Of a DNA stretch of 64,000 nt, positions 1 through 12,800 are shown piece after piece. The translations under genes were made by a program, and so were the position numbers. The stretch covers positions 2,542,001-2,606,000 of the forward strand of contig CM072892.1 in assembly GCA_037013685.1 (NCBI GenBank). The letters are read 5' to 3'. The stretch comes from Acridotheres tristis. Taxonomy: Eukaryota > Chordata > Aves > Passeriformes > Sturnidae. Each line of letters starts with the position of its first letter. Position 1 is the first letter of the stretch. The notes below the pieces were generated by a model, which ran no database searches, was not told where the DNA came from, and saw only the letters and a program-made list of their open reading frames with translations.

Positions 1-516
1 TCCTGGTGGAGTCTGGACCTGGAGCTGAACACAACCCAGTTCCTGACCAGTGTGAGCACTGGTTCCCTGTGCCTCTGCAGCAGGAATTCACATCTGAGCT
101 GTGATTTGGGATTATCTGCCCCTTCCTAAACTGTCCCTACTCCTCTAACATGGAAATCCAGCATGATTGAGGTACTAAAATAGCCCAAAACATTTGGAAA
201 AGGGGATGTATTTTTGAAGGACTTTTAAGTGCTAAACCCCCTTCTTTTCTTGAAGTCTTCAAGGTGTGGTGTTAAAATGTTTGTCACATATGGGGTGTTA
301 AGTATGTTTATGGTTGTTGGGAAGCTGCATTTGGACTGGGCTTGTACAAGGAAAAAGTATCATTTTTTTGGGTCCAGAGCAAGACTTGGTGCTAACAAAT
401 AATCCAGAGTCCTTGGAGATGTCCAGCTGGGTTCTGGCTTCCCTGTTTATCTCTTGACAAAGGTGAAAGGAAACTGTAGGCCATGTGAAGTAACCCTGTG
501 CAAATCTCTCCTCCAG

Positions 517-3500
517 GTCATATTCAAAGTGAAATGTGCAGCTGAATTCAACAAGTACAAGTAAGTGCTGCTGTCCTGAGCTTCCCTTCAAAGCTGGTCC
601 CAGGGGAACTGGCTGGGAATGGGAGGGTCAGGCCCCAAAAGCTGAACAGAGCTCGAATTCCATACCTGTGCTCTGAGGAAGGAGCAGAGTTGGACCTTGG
701 AGCAGCACTGGGAGCTTCAGGGGTGCCAGGGGAGCTCAAGCATCCCAGTTCCCTGCATGAACTCTTAGGGTTCATGGGGTGTCCATGAACTCTGGGCTGT
801 CCAAACCCAGGGAAGATCTGCAGAACAAGGCTTGGGCAATGAGTGAGCCCCAGGTTTGTTCTGCCCAGGTGCTTCCCAGGGAAACCCACAGTGGAAAATG
901 CAAGCTCCAGTGGCTCTCAAGAAAGGAGTTGCAGTGGTTGTGATGACTCATGGCTTATTGACTGGAGTTAATGCAGAGCTGGAGCAACACTTCAAATCTG
1001 CAAGATAAGAACCTGACTGTCAGAAGATGAGTCTTGTAACTCATGACTGCTTACGCTGCTCATGTGTTCTGAGAGCAGCTCCAACAAATCCTCTGCAGCC
1101 TTGGGCTGCCAGTACAGCCCCTGAAATTTGCTGGGATTCCTGAGCTTCCCAGCAAGCAGAGCACTGGGAGGGTCTGCTGACACAGGAGGGAGGTGCAGGA
1201 TGAGCCCGGGCTTGTCTCACTGACCATTTCCCCCCTCACCATCTCTCCAGGGTCCTGCTGTACCTGGGCTCCATCCTCACCAGCCTCCTGTTTCTGGTTG
1301 TGAATTTAACCTGTGCAATGCTGATCCATGGTGAGGTCCCAGAGAAGCAGCTGAGGTGGACGGTCCTGGCCCGGGCTCTGCTCAATGACAGCCTCTTCAT
1401 CCTCTGTGCCATCTCCCTGGCCTGCTGCATGTGCAAACTGGGAAAGACGTCTTCAGCCAATGTCTACCTCGAGTCCAAGGTGGGTAAATGCCTTGGGAAT
1501 GCTCAGCTGAGTCTGGGTGTGCTCACTCAGGGCAGTGCTGGTCTGGTGGTACCTGAGCTGCTCTTGCTCAAATTCTCCTTCCAGTGGGGAGGTGGCAGCT
1601 CTTGGATTCCTCCCTTTCACAAAGTGCAGGCCCCTGCTGTGGGAGTGATGTTTCCTGCATGTTTTAAAGGAATACTTTGTCTGCAGCTTTGGCATAATAG
1701 ATTTATGAGCTGCTTCTGCTTTTCAGACATAGAAAATCCCAGGTTTGCCTTGAAGAGAGGTTTCTCTAAGATCAGCAGATGGAGTTTTTGCTGTGTGTTT
1801 TACCTGTGGCAGGTGTGTCATGATTCCCTGCAAAGGGGATCCCTCAGAAATCCAGCTTTAATTGGACTCTGCTTGGCTAGGATGAAATGAGCATTTAGGA
1901 ATGGGACAAGAAGTTGCTGTAGCTCTTGTCCCAAAGCAGGACAGGTGAGGGTCTGATCAAACACAGCTCTTTTCCAGCAGATAGGAAAGTGGAAAAGCCA
2001 CCAGCAGTGTGGCAGGAGGCTGCAGTCAGTGTCCACTTGAGTGCCTGGAAACATCCAGAGGAAAAACCAGAGCACCTGAGCACAGCCAGCTGAGGCTTTC
2101 TGTAGAAGGTGTCTGGCTCCTTAAGAAGCAGAGGGCATTGGTGACTTCCTGGAAATCCAGGATGTGTGGGCTGGGTCTGGTGTCCTGCCTGGCTGCTGTG
2201 ACAGCTGTCCAGAGGCTGCAGGTTGCATCCAGCTCTGCAGTGAGGCTGGAGCAGAGAAGCTGCTCCCATCCCTGCTGGCCTGGGCCTGCTATCCAGCTCT
2301 GGCTGGCTCTGGACACTCATTAACTACCCAGTGTCCCCAGTGCAGGAACTTCCTCTCCTCACATGCCCCAGGCTGCCCCTGGGCTGTGTACAAAGTGCTC
2401 CAGGGAAGCCTCTGCCCTCCACTTGGATGCTCACCCTGGCTGTCTGCTAAAGCTCTCTGCCTCCCTCCCCTGCCCTGGGGGCATCCCCTGATATTGTGTG
2501 TGGGAACTTGCTGCAGAAACAGGCTGGGGATGAGCAGAAATGTTACACAGATGTCCCAGAAGGTTGTCCTGCCCCTGAACTCAAAGCCAGGCAGCAGGGC
2601 TGGAGGCTGCTGCCTCCACACTGAAAGTGGGAATGTTGGAGCTGTGGGAAGGAGGCTGGGCTGCAGCCAGCCCCTGTCCTGTGGGCCTTGTGAGCTGGAG
2701 ATTTGCTTCAGCAGCCTTTGTGCCTCATGGTGCTGGCCTGAGCTTCCAGTGACTGCAGGCTGTGTGCTGGGCTTCAGGGCTGTCACTTGTCTGTGGGCCC
2801 CTCTCTCCTGCTCACTCTCTGAAGACACTGTCCTGAGCTCCAAATCTAGGAGAATACAGCTGGGATGTGGAGCAGGCCAGTGGGATGAGCTTCCCCAGCA
2901 GAGTGTCTGCTTAAACACAAAGGCAGCTCAGGTGCTGAGGGGTGTTTGTCCCCTCACTGTGACTTGGAGCCATTAAAAGGATTCATGGATGGATTTAACA
3001 AAACCTGGTTTGTCCCAGCGTTCCTCAATGGTTTGAGTTGGAAGAGATCTTAAATCCCATCCAGTTCCACCACCCTGCCATGGGCTACCTTTAACTATCC
3101 CAGGTTGCTCCAAGCCCCATCCAACCTGGCCTTGGACACTTCCAGGGATCCAGGGGCAGCCACAGCTTCTCTGGGCACCCTGTGCCAGGGCCTCAGCTCC
3201 CTCACAGCCAGGAATTTATTCCCAATATCCCATCTAACCCTGCCCTCTGTCTGTTTGAAGCCATTTCATTTTAATGGGAATCACAAAGCCAGGCCATTGT
3301 AAATCCTCTCTCTCCATCTTTCCTGTGGGCTCCCTTCAGGTACTGGGGTTCAACTCTGGGTTTTTCTGCCCACCCCAAATATTTGAGCTTCTTTTCTAGA
3401 CAAACACTCTGTAGGGTTGGGGTGCTGAGTGGCTGCAATTGAGACACCTCTGCAGAGTCTGGGCTGTAAAACAGAAATTTATTTTCCTGCTGGAGGATTA

Positions 3501-5900
3501 TTGGCCTTGTGGAGATTCCCAGAGGAAGGCAGGGGTTGGAACAGCATCTCCCTGGACCCCCAGTTTGGGGCTGACTGACAAAGCCCTGCCAGGGACACTC
3601 CAGTGCCTCAGATCCTTCCCTGCTCCCAGGCAGCTCTGGCTGTGTGGCTCCTGCAATGAACTCATCACATGAGAAAGCTCTTACCCAGCTCTGAATATTT
3701 TAGCAACAACATACAAATGTTCTGGGTCATTCTTGCCTGCACAGCTGCTCATGCATTTAAGGGAACAGGGAAGAACATCTGAGCTCTGTATTAAAACTCT
3801 TTTTATTTCTTCCTGTCCTAGGGAACATCTGTCTGCCAGGCTATTCTGGTGGGATCAGTAGTGGCCCTCCTGTATTCCTCAAGGGCTTGCTATAACCTGG
3901 TAGCTGTGGCCATATCTCCAGACAATGTTCCTGGTCCTTTTAACTATGGCTGGGACAACCTTTCAGACAAGGTGAGTGTGTGACCCCCAGTCCAGAGCCA
4001 GTGAGGTGAAATGCAGTCACTCCTCATCCTGTGAGGGTGAAAAGGGGGCTCTGGGGGTAGTCTGGGTAGCTGAACCCCCACATGAGCTGCCTTTCTGTTC
4101 TGCTTGCTCTCTCCACCCAGCAAAGCTGAGTCCTCCTCTCTCCAGCCCCTTCTTCAGGGAGGATTCCCTGTTGTGCTCTTCCCTTTCAGCCTGCCAGCTC
4201 TTCTTTTGAGGGAGAGGAGGGACAACTCAACTAGAGCAGAACAGCAATGCTTAATCAGGCATGGCTGTGTGTGAGGGAGAGTCCCTGGTGTGGGCAGCGA
4301 GCTCCCAGTGCCCTGGCAGCACAGTCTGAGCACAACCAGCTCACCCAAACCAGCAGCAGCAGCAGCCAGGTGAAGGTCACTGTGCTGCTTTAGGGACTCC
4401 TGCCTCTGGAAAGGTTTCTCTGCTTTTTGGGAGCCCTGTGGGTGGCTGGGATGACACAAACCCCTCTGCTTTGTGCTCACAGGTGCACGTGGAGGTGAGC
4501 AGTGAGGAGTACGTGGTGTTTGGAGTGGTCCTGTTCCTCTGGGAGCTGGTGCCAACCACTTTTGTGGTGCTGTTCTTCCGTGCTCAGAGACTGAGCCAGA
4601 ACCTGGTAGGCCTGAGCAAGTCCCCCTGTGCTTGGAGGATGCCTGGGATGACTTTTGGAATGTTTTTGCTTCTGGCCTAACTCCTTTCTCCTTGGCAGAC
4701 TCCAGCAGGGATGGTCAACAGCCACAGCTACAGCTCCAGGGCCTATTTCTTTGACAATCCCAGGCGCTATGACAGCGACGATGACTTGTCACGGCTCGGG
4801 GCCAGGGAAGGAGGGTAAGGAAGGCTTGTGCTGCTGCTCTGCTGCCCTCTGGGGAAGCAACAGAGCTCCTGGTTTCTGCTCCTTGGAAAAATTTTGGTGG
4901 AAGAGGCAGCTTGGGCAAGGTAGATGGGGCAGGGAGCCTCTAACAGAGCTTTTGTTCACTTGGACAGTTTACAAGGAGCTGGTTCTGGCAGAAGTGACCA
5001 GCTCAGAGAGGTGGATGGTGCTCACAGGTGGTGATTGCAGACAGGAGAGCTGGGATCCATTTCAGAGGGCTCTGAAATGATCTCCAGAGGGGTTTCTCCC
5101 ACTGGGAAGTGAGAGCTGGTGAAGTCCTGGGAGGGAGCTGGGACAAAGCTCTGCAGGAAGTGCTGGTGTGGGGCAGAATGGTCAGGTATCCCCAGCAAAA
5201 CATGAGGCATCCTGGCAGCACTGTCACCTGTCATCATGGAATGGTTTGGGCTGGAAAGAACCTTAAAGACCATCTTGTTCCACCCCCTGCCATGGGCAGG
5301 GACACTTTCAGCTGTACCAGGTTGTTCCAAGCCCTGTCCAACCTGGTCCTGTAACACTTTACTTCCTTTCCACTTCACTTTCAAGTCCCTCATTTGCTGC
5401 CCAGGGGTGTAGTGAGCACTTCAGAGGTTCTGGCTCCTCTTGACCATGCTGTGGGGCCTGGTGCTCTTCTCCTTGTCCATATCTCATCAAAGCCACATTC
5501 CTTGGAGATACTGTACCTTCAAACTCCAACACCCTGACCAGTGCTGGGAGCAGAAACCTGGACGAGCCAAATCATTCCTCCCTAAAAAGTCCACGCCTGT
5601 GTTTTTTCTGTCTCTCCTGCAGCTTGGCCACCCCTCAGTGTGTTTTTTCTGTCTCTCCTGCAGCTTGGCCACCCCTCAGTGTGGTTTTTTCTGTCTCTCC
5701 TGCAGCTTGGCCACCCCTCAGTGTGTTTTTTCTGTCTCTCCTGCAGCTTGGCCACCCCTCAGTGCTCGGGCTGTTACGGCTCCCTGGCTGGCACGGACAG
5801 CGGGAGCGCTGCGGACAGCGCGCCCTTGCTCTGCGCTGCTGGCGGCTCGGGCATCAACCACCACCACCACCACAGCTCCCACCCTGCCCCACAGAACTGA
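517..5900 (+). CDS. GPR137C: GPR137C, 3' six coding exons (5' part lies left of the window)
   Basis: Integral membrane protein of the GPR137 family. Its relatives sit in the lysosomal membrane, and GPR137B is reported to act on Rag GTPases and mTORC1. Coding exons seen: 517-560, 1251-1479, 3822-3971, 4483-4605, 4699-4814 and 5747-5900. All have AG/GT borders and phases that join without a break; the stop is TGA 5898-5900. The joined 271 residues run from VIFKVKC through hydrophobic segments ([63 protein letters not shown]) to a cytosolic tail with the family motif [15 protein letters not shown]. The tail ends in a His run and PQN, which fits GPR137C rather than GPR137 or GPR137B. Position next to ERO1A agrees with human 14q22. 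The last exon is preceded by four tandem copies of its splice acceptor; only the fourth (after 5746) gives the conserved tail. The first coding exon(s) and start codon are outside the window. Confidence 0.95.
1480..3821 (+). other. GPR137C intron between the second and third exons seen
   Basis: This 2.3 kb intron is GC-moderate and contains one CR1 fragment (3024-3347). The long open frames within it (for example 2164-2976) show no family resemblance and no conserved splice context. Nothing else is recognisable. Confidence 0.7.
3024..3347 (-). mobile_element. CR1 LINE fragment
   Basis: It shows the CR1 3' region on the minus strand: tggtttgagttggaagagat, ccctgccatggg, gacacttccagggatccagg, and the ctctccatctttcctgtggg segment. 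Confidence 0.85.
5232..5352 (-). mobile_element. CR1 LINE 3' fragment
   Basis: The fragment reads tcatggaatggtttgggctg then ccaccccctgccatgggcag, the usual CR1 3' end. It lies in the last GPR137C intron. Confidence 0.85.
5599..5763 (+). repeat. Four tandem copies of a 41-42 bp unit spanning a splice acceptor
   Basis: Each unit holds a T/C-rich tract (tgttttttctgtctctcctg), CAG, and the first bases of the exon (cttggccacccctcag). Acceptor AGs end at 5622, 5663, 5705 and 5746. The last copy runs into the real GPR137C terminal exon. The third unit has one extra G, so its length is 42 rather than 41. Confidence 0.95.
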
Positions 5901-8240
5901 GGAGGCTCCCTCTCTTCCCAGAGTGGCACTCATGTATAGGATTGTAACCTGGTTTTCCTCTTTTCCTCCTCTCCCCCTCGAAGCATCTAACTCATGACAC
6001 AAACATTCCACTACCTGCTGCAGCTGCGTGCGGGGACTGAGCCCGGGGCTGCAGGCAGTTGAGTCAGAGAACTGTGACTTTAAGGTACCATGTAGCAAAG
6101 TGAAGCTGAACTCTCTGGAAGCTTTTTCTTTTTCCCTTGGTCTGGTCTTCAAGATGTTGGCAGCTAAATGCACCAGAGCTTCCTCACTAGAAAAGAAACA
6201 TCAAATGCATATTTGCACTTTTATCTGCACACTTGGAAGGAACGAATCTTTCTCGGGCTGTGCTTGGCCTGAGACTGTTCTAGTTACTCTTTTAATTGCA
6301 CATCCAGAGCTGGGAGAGGCACTGTCTTCCTGCAAAGACGTGTTCCCTGAAGGACTCTGCATCCTGCCTCCCTGGGAGTGGAGCTCTGTCTGGGCAGGGC
6401 CCCCGGCGCTGGATGCTCGAGTTTACTGTGCCATATTCCCACCTGGCAGGGCTGGGTGAGGCCTCGAGGCTTGGGGGGGGGTCTTGCCCTACCTGCTGGT
6501 CCCACCTGGCTGCTGCCCTGTCCTACCTGGGCCTGTGGCTCAGAGCTGAGTGAGCTCAGTGTTGCTGCTGGCCTTGTGACCACCCCGCTGGCCCGTGGCA
6601 GAGGGACAGGGCTGGCCTTTCCCTGCAGGGAGAGGCTGGAGCTGGCTCAGCAGGAGCGTGTGTGCAGGAATGTGTGTGAATCCAGGGCTGCTGCACCCCC
6701 TGGGTGCTGGGAGCAGCCCTGCTCCCCCTCCTTGTCGCCCACAGTGGGGCTCCCCTGGTCCCCCTCAGTATTAAATTGCATTTAGCAGATAACCAAGAGT
6801 TTTAACCTGAAGTGAATGTGAACTGCTGGGTCCCCACTGAGGTGCAGGGGGTGTGTGGCTGCCTGTGGAACATTGCTGTTGCAGAAGGAAGGAGCAGAAA
6901 CCACAGGGATCTGATCCTTGGGCTCCTTGCTCTGCTTTCCCTGTGGAGCTGGGGCCTCCCAGAGCTGTGGAGTGCACAGGGTGGAGTGCTGGGTCAGGCT
7001 GGGACAGGTCCCTCTGTCTCTCCTTAACCAAAATAGCCAAGTTTGCCCTGGCCTGGGCTCTTTGGAGATGAGGCTTGGTGTTATTCCTGGCTTGTCCCTG
7101 AGCCAGCTGTGGGGATGAGCAGAGCAGCTTTGGATAAAGGCACTGGTGCAGGGAGGGAGCTGCTCTGAGCGTGGGGCAAATCCACCCTGGGACTGCTTTT
7201 AACCTGCCTTGTGCTGCTCCAGGCCTGGTGTGACACTGGGGGACAGGGGCTGCTGTGCTGGGACAGCAGCTGAAGGGACAGCTTTCAGTGATGAGAGCTG
7301 AGAGAGAAACCCCAGCGCTGGGCTGTCCTCTCCTCACCCCTGAGGCTGTGCTCAGCTCCGTGTCACTTGTCCCACTGTCCCTGTCTGGCCTGGGCTCTCC
7401 CTGCTCACCTCCTGCACTTGTGCTGGCCCAAAAAAAAGCAGCAAGTTCTGCTTCTTTTTTGGAGAAGACAAAGATGGCAACTCTCAGCACAGCCCTTGCT
7501 CGAGTCCCTGACCCAGAGCTCCACCCTGGCTGCTCCCCTGTCTGTGGCAGGAACAGGTTGCTCCATCTCAATCCCTGCTTGGCTTATGGTGAAGGACCAG
7601 GCACTGTCACCCTTCCTTCTGCTCCCATAAGTCTCCAAAGACAGCAAGTGACACTCGTGGCCCCTGTTCTTGCTTAAATTCCAAAGCACTAGGAGCACTT
7701 TAAGTTTTACTTTGGAGGGAAAGGAGTGTAGTGCAAAAAAAAAAAAAAAAAATTAAAAAAACCTACAAAATCCAAGGGCTACAGGCTCATTGTTCCTCTT
7801 GCACTGAAGCACACACCCACACTATGATCTTCCTGGATTATTTGGGATGGCAGGTCAGGGCAGTGAGCTGTTGCTGATGGACCCCTGAGCGAGTGGCCAA
7901 GCGTTTGGGTTTTACTCCTTTGTCCGCTGGATTCCGAGCTGAGCGCTCCTCCCGGGGCTGCTCCCGTGTTTTACTGAAGTAATTTATAGCTGACAAGTAA
8001 CAAGGACTTTTTTAATGCATAGTTGCCTTTCATTAAACCTTTCTTTTCTTTTGGTTTGGTTTTTTTCTTTTTCTTTTTTTCTTTTTTTTTAATTTTTGGT
8101 ATGGTTTAACAGTGTTCTGGCTTTGCAGGCGGGCAGCAGCTGCTGCCCCAGGAGCTGTGGCCAATGAATGTACCTATTTGTTCTTCACTAAACTGTAACC
8201 AAGCACTACTCTGTTGAAATAAATTAAAAAAAAAAAAAAA
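5901..8240 (+). other. GPR137C: GPR137C 3' untranslated region
   Basis: The stretch follows the GPR137C stop and has no conserved coding exon. It ends in a good poly(A) context: AATAAA at 8218-8223, then an A-run to about 8244. An earlier A-rich run lies at 7734-7752 without a strong signal in front. The extent is inferred from the poly(A) signal; RNA data would settle it. Confidence 0.6.
8218..8223 (+). terminator. GPR137C: Poly(A) signal, probable 3' end of GPR137C
   Basis: Canonical AATAAA about 2.3 kb after the GPR137C stop. It is the only canonical signal I found between that stop and the next CR1 copy. The A-run just downstream may be genomic or a retained tail-like tract. Confidence 0.5.
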
Positions 8241-8244
8241 AAAA

Positions 8245-9520
8245 AGAGACTTTCTGTGCTGGGATGGCTCCCAGGGTGACCCAACCAGCTCCAGGTGTGG
8301 CCCTGTGGTCGCCTGTGCCCTGCCAGGTCCTGGCACATCCCCTTGCTCTGCTGCCACACGGCTGGGAGCTCTGAGCTGGGGGTGGCACAGGGGCTTTATC
8401 CTCTGCTGCTTTTCTGGTTGCAGCCCTGAGGGAAAGGCTGGAGTTGGATCTCAGGGACAAGTTCTTCCCCCTGAGGGTGCTGGGCACTGCCCAGGCTCCC
8501 CAGGGAATGGTGACCTTCCCAAGGCTGCCAGAGCTCCAGGAGTGTTTGGACAGCACTGCCAGGGTTGGATTGTTGGGGGGTCTGTGCAGGGACAGGAGCT
8601 GCACTCCATGACCCCTGTGGGTCCCTCCCAGTCAGGGAGGCCATGCCAGGATTGTGTGTCTCCATCTTGTGAGGCACAACGTGCTCAAACCACAGCCACT
8701 TCTGGCCAGGGGCTGTGCTTTGTCCTTTCCCAGGACTGGCTCCCCCAGCCCCACCTCCAGACCTGGAGCTTCCTTTATTCCTTTCCCAGGTTTATCCCCA
8801 TCCACACAGCCTTGAACTCTGCTGGAGCACACGCTGCCTCTTCCTCCTCTTCCCACATTTTAGGGTGGAAAGCAGAGGGGTTTCCTCACAGATCCAGGCT
8901 TGGGGGCTCTGTTTTCCAGCAGCACCTCCCACACCCCAGCCCGTTCTTTGTCCCTGTTGGATGGTGCAAGCAGGGCTGGCTCCATCCCTGGGGAGCAGCA
9001 GGAACAGGGGATCCTCACCCTTCTGGCTCTGGGGGATCCATGGGCTGTGCCCTCTGCCCTTTCCCAGCACTCTGTGCCATCTGGCACATCCCTCCCCATT
9101 TTTGCCCTGCCTCCAGGATCCCAAAAGAGGCCAAACCCACTGGCACGGGCTGGGAGGGGCAGGAAGGCCGGGAAAAGGTTGGGATTGGGGTCCTGGCAGC
9201 AGCTGCTGCCCCAGGGACAGTCAGGCCCAGCTGAGGGCGGGTTCTGCTTTTCCTGGATGAGGAATGGCAGCCTCCAGGTGCCACATGGAAAGAGGTGGGG
9301 GTTCCTCCAGCGTGATCCTTCTTTGGTGCATCTTCCCAGCCTCCAGTGGGAACTGCCTGTTCCCACAAAAAGAAGAGGAATTTTGAAGAGGGATTCACCT
9401 TGGGGCAGCAGCAGCTCCTACAATCCCTTGAAGTTGATTTTTTTATGCAGCAGGAAGTTGGTGTAGGCACACTGTGAGTGAGGGGCTGGTTGGAATGATG
9501 GAGCAGACAAGGAATTTCCC
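8245..9520. other. Intergenic gap between convergent GPR137C and ERO1A
   Basis: The gap holds a CR1 fragment (about 8420-8635). The rest is unassigned GC-rich sequence with chance open frames on both strands. No gene, RNA or promoter signal is visible. It may partly belong to longer 3' UTRs of either neighbour. Confidence 0.5.
8420..8635 (+). mobile_element. CR1 LINE fragment (diverged subfamily)
   Basis: Segments such as ttcttccccctgagggtgct and ctccaggagtgtttggacag recur at 14790-15065, marking a shared CR1 subfamily. Confidence 0.7.
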
Positions 9521-9525
9521 CCAAA

Positions 9526-9531
9526 TTTATT
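9526..9531 (-). terminator. ERO1A: Candidate poly(A) signal of ERO1A
   Basis: AATAAA on the minus strand. It is the first canonical signal after the ERO1A stop. Other use further downstream cannot be excluded. Confidence 0.4.
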
Positions 9532-9842
9532 CAATGGCACAGTTCTTGCCGTGCCTCCAGCTTCCAAAGGCAAGGCTGTGGGTCTGATCCATCCAAATAG
9601 CACAGCAATATTTTAAATAGTTATTCCAATCATCTTCCAATATATAAAATAAAATTTACATATAGTCCCCACTTTTGTACAATAAAAAAAATTAGCTTTT
9701 TTTTGTTTCCCTTGTAAAAAATATCTCCTCAGCAGGTTACAGACAATCATGGGCCAGGAGGCCCAGCAAGTGGTTTCCATGGTTTAAGTCAGAGTGGTGG
9801 AATGATGGTGTTTGTCCTCAAGTCTCTCTTTCTCCACTGAAT
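9526..9842 (-). other. ERO1A: ERO1A 3' untranslated region (minimum extent)
   Basis: This AT-rich stretch follows the stop codon on the minus strand. A canonical AATAAA (plus-strand TTTATT at 9526-9531) lies about 310 nt downstream of the stop. Human ERO1A has a much longer 3' UTR, so the true end may lie further left. Confidence 0.5.
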
Positions 9843-12800
9843 TCACCTCATGTTTTGTAAGATATTCCTGAAGTTCTCCAGTTCTTTCACGCTGGTTGAA
9901 ACCCTGTGTGCAAGGAAAGCAAAAGGGAAACGTTCCAGCAACATTCATGTAGTGAATTATTTAAAATCTGGGAGAAAGGGGCTGTAGCAAGCAAAGCTTC
10001 AAGCAGCTCTTGGGAAGGGAAGATTTGGAATTCCAGCTAAATTAGGTTGAGGTTACAACCAGGCCCTTCACTGACTCCCCTGCCTCTTTTTAAAGCAAAC
10101 ACTGGGAATCACAGTGGAATAGGATGTTAAGGAACTCATCCTTGGAAAAACCTGTTTGCCAGAAACTTCTGGTCTCTCAACATCACCAAGAGCTCATGTA
10201 TAATCAGGGTGTCCTGAAATCCCCTCCTAAAGGCCTCATTATTCTGCTTTTCTGGGAAAAACTCCTCATCCAGAGAGGCTGGACTGATGGATTCCTGTTA
10301 AATGTAATCTGGGAATGAACAGAGAGAGGCCTAAGGAAAGCAGCCCTTGCTTGGGACAATGTGCTCCAAGGACAGAGTCACACAGTCCCTTAAAAATGAC
10401 GAAATTCTTTCTATCCTAGCATAAATGCTTCCTTGAATTCCTTACAGAAATGTAGAGTGTAAAGAAAATTTTAAATCACTCCAACTGTTGTACTCCATAC
10501 CAACACCTGGTATCAGACCATGACAAGAGCAAGAGTCCCCACCAAAACTGCTGAGAAGTGACAGAAATCAGAGCTGAAACTGGCTGTAACACAGCAGCTT
10601 ATGCAGAAGTAGAGGGGGAAGTCTCAAACTCACCTTCCAAAGGCATTAAACAAAGCCACAATTTCTTGTCTGGTCAGCTGGAATCCATAGGAAGGGCCAC
10701 TCTCAGGAATCTTTTCGATGAGGTTCTCTGAGAAGAGGATCTTCAGCGCTGTGCCCAAGCCCTGTGTCTGTGCAGGGATCAAAAAGGATCCTTGAACAGC
10801 AGAATTCCAACCTCCCTCCACCTGGACAACATCATCTAAACAGGGCAAGAGGATTTCACTCAGCCCAGGCTCTGCACCCCTTCCCCTCTCCTGGGTTATC
10901 CCAGTTTTTAGGCTGAGCAAGCTGGAATCAGCTGCTTCCTGCACAGGTAAGGAACCAGCAGCCCTGAGCTCTGCCCAGGAGCTGATTGGTATCCAAGGAC
11001 CAGTCCCAGCTCTGCTGCCAAATCTCACCTGCAGCTTCCCCCACAGCCGACACTTGAAGCAGCCAACACAGTCCATGATCTTGGAAATATTCTTAAAGTG
11101 CAGCCTAAATTCCTCCTGGGGGAAAAGACATTCACGTTGGTCATGGTTATGCACTAATTAAAGCTCCTTCCAGGTATTAATCTGAATTAATCATCCTGCA
11201 TTGGGGTGCTTGGCAGAAATATTACCTTTAGTTTAGCAGCTTCCTTTTTATTCCCTGCAAAGAAGGAGTTTTCATCGAAATGCAGTGGGAAGGACCTGGA
11301 AGGGAAGGATGAGAGTTTCATTTCTGCCCTGCTTGGTTTTATGGCTGCAGTCAGGGGTGGGGATAAACAGAAGTGGGAGCCACTGGACATCTCCAGAGGT
11401 GTTTTAATCTGACATCCAATCCCAAGGAATAGAATGAGATGATTGAAGGTCCCTTTTAACCCAAACCAGCCTGGGATTCTGTTCTCTCTTCCAATCTGAG
11501 CTGGCATCTCATCTTGGAGAAATGTTCAGCATATTTGATTTATCCATATTTGATTTATCTTGTCGCTCTCCTGTGGTTCTGTCTGTCAGAAAACACTGAA
11601 ATTGTTTAAAAACCATCGAGCAACTGCTGAAAACTTCTCCAGTTTCAGTGTTTTCTGACAGACAGAACCACAGGAGAGTGACAAGATAAATCAAATATGG
11701 ATCACTTTAGGAGACACCAATTTCTGTCTGGTTCCAGTACCTTCCATTCCTTTTACTCCAAACTCCATCCAACAGCCCAAACCTCTGTTACCAAGATATT
11801 TAGGATGTTTTTCTAGTTGCAAACACGAAGCCAGGCCTGGTATCCCACAGATGAGTCACACAGGTAGCCAATTTTAGGGCTGACACGTAGGCAGTTATTA
11901 AATTCAATTCTGCTAAACCCAAAAGGCAGCCGAGGCTATTAAACCGTGGGACTAATTAAACTGTGGGACTAATTACCCAAATTCTGCAATTTGCATGCAG
12001 ATATTAATGTGTTCCCAGCAAAACTTCACTACTGGTACCACATCCCTGCTCACTGCAAGGGGGCTGGACTAGATGACCTTTAAAAAGATATTTTCCAACC
12101 CAAAGCATTCCATGTTTTTATGGTTCCACTGCACAAATCACTCCAGGAAAGAACCCAGAACCTGCCCTTTCTAGGAGCTTTATGTGACAGGTTAAGCACA
12201 CTCAGAGATGGTGGCAGAGCCACTGTCCCCAGGTACTGAGTGCAATTAATTACTTGGCCAGATGGAGAATTTCCAGCAGCAGGTTTTTCATTTCTGCATC
12301 CTGGCTTTTATTCCCCGTGTACAGCTGGAAACCCGGGCGTTCAAAGAAGGGCAGCACTTTGGAGAGGGCCCTCAGCTCAATCAGGTACAGAAAATAAAGG
12401 TTCTTGAGTCTTCTGGGCCCTTCCCCTCTGGTGAGGACTTCATCAAATCTCTGCTGGAACTCTGTGATGTTGGGGCCCCATTTCTTCTCTGACCACGTAT
12501 CTGAGACAGAAAAAGAAAAAAAAAAAAACAACCCCAAAGACAAGAGGTGGATTGGTTTAGTTCTGGTTCATCTCCTCCCTCCAGGGAATGGTGAAATGGG
12601 ATTCCAGCCAGGGAGATTCCAGCTTTTCCAAGTCACTGACCCAAAACCACAGAATCATTAAAGGTTGGAAAAGACCTCCAAGATCAACCTTTGACTGAGT
12701 CCAACCTCTGAGTGCCACATCCAGTTGTTCCTTGAACCCCCAGGGATGGTGATTCCCTGGAAAGCCCCTTCCACTGCTTGACAACCCTTCCAGTAAAGCA

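Noticed and set aside
2164..2976. 270-codon plus-strand ORF
   Set aside because: It lies within a GPR137C intron with no recognisable domain. An antisense frame of similar length is also open, which is typical of GC-rich avian introns.
8305..9366. Overlapping ORFs up to 309 codons on both strands
   Set aside because: They overlap a CR1 fragment and GC-rich intergenic sequence, with no family resemblance or conserved exon structure.
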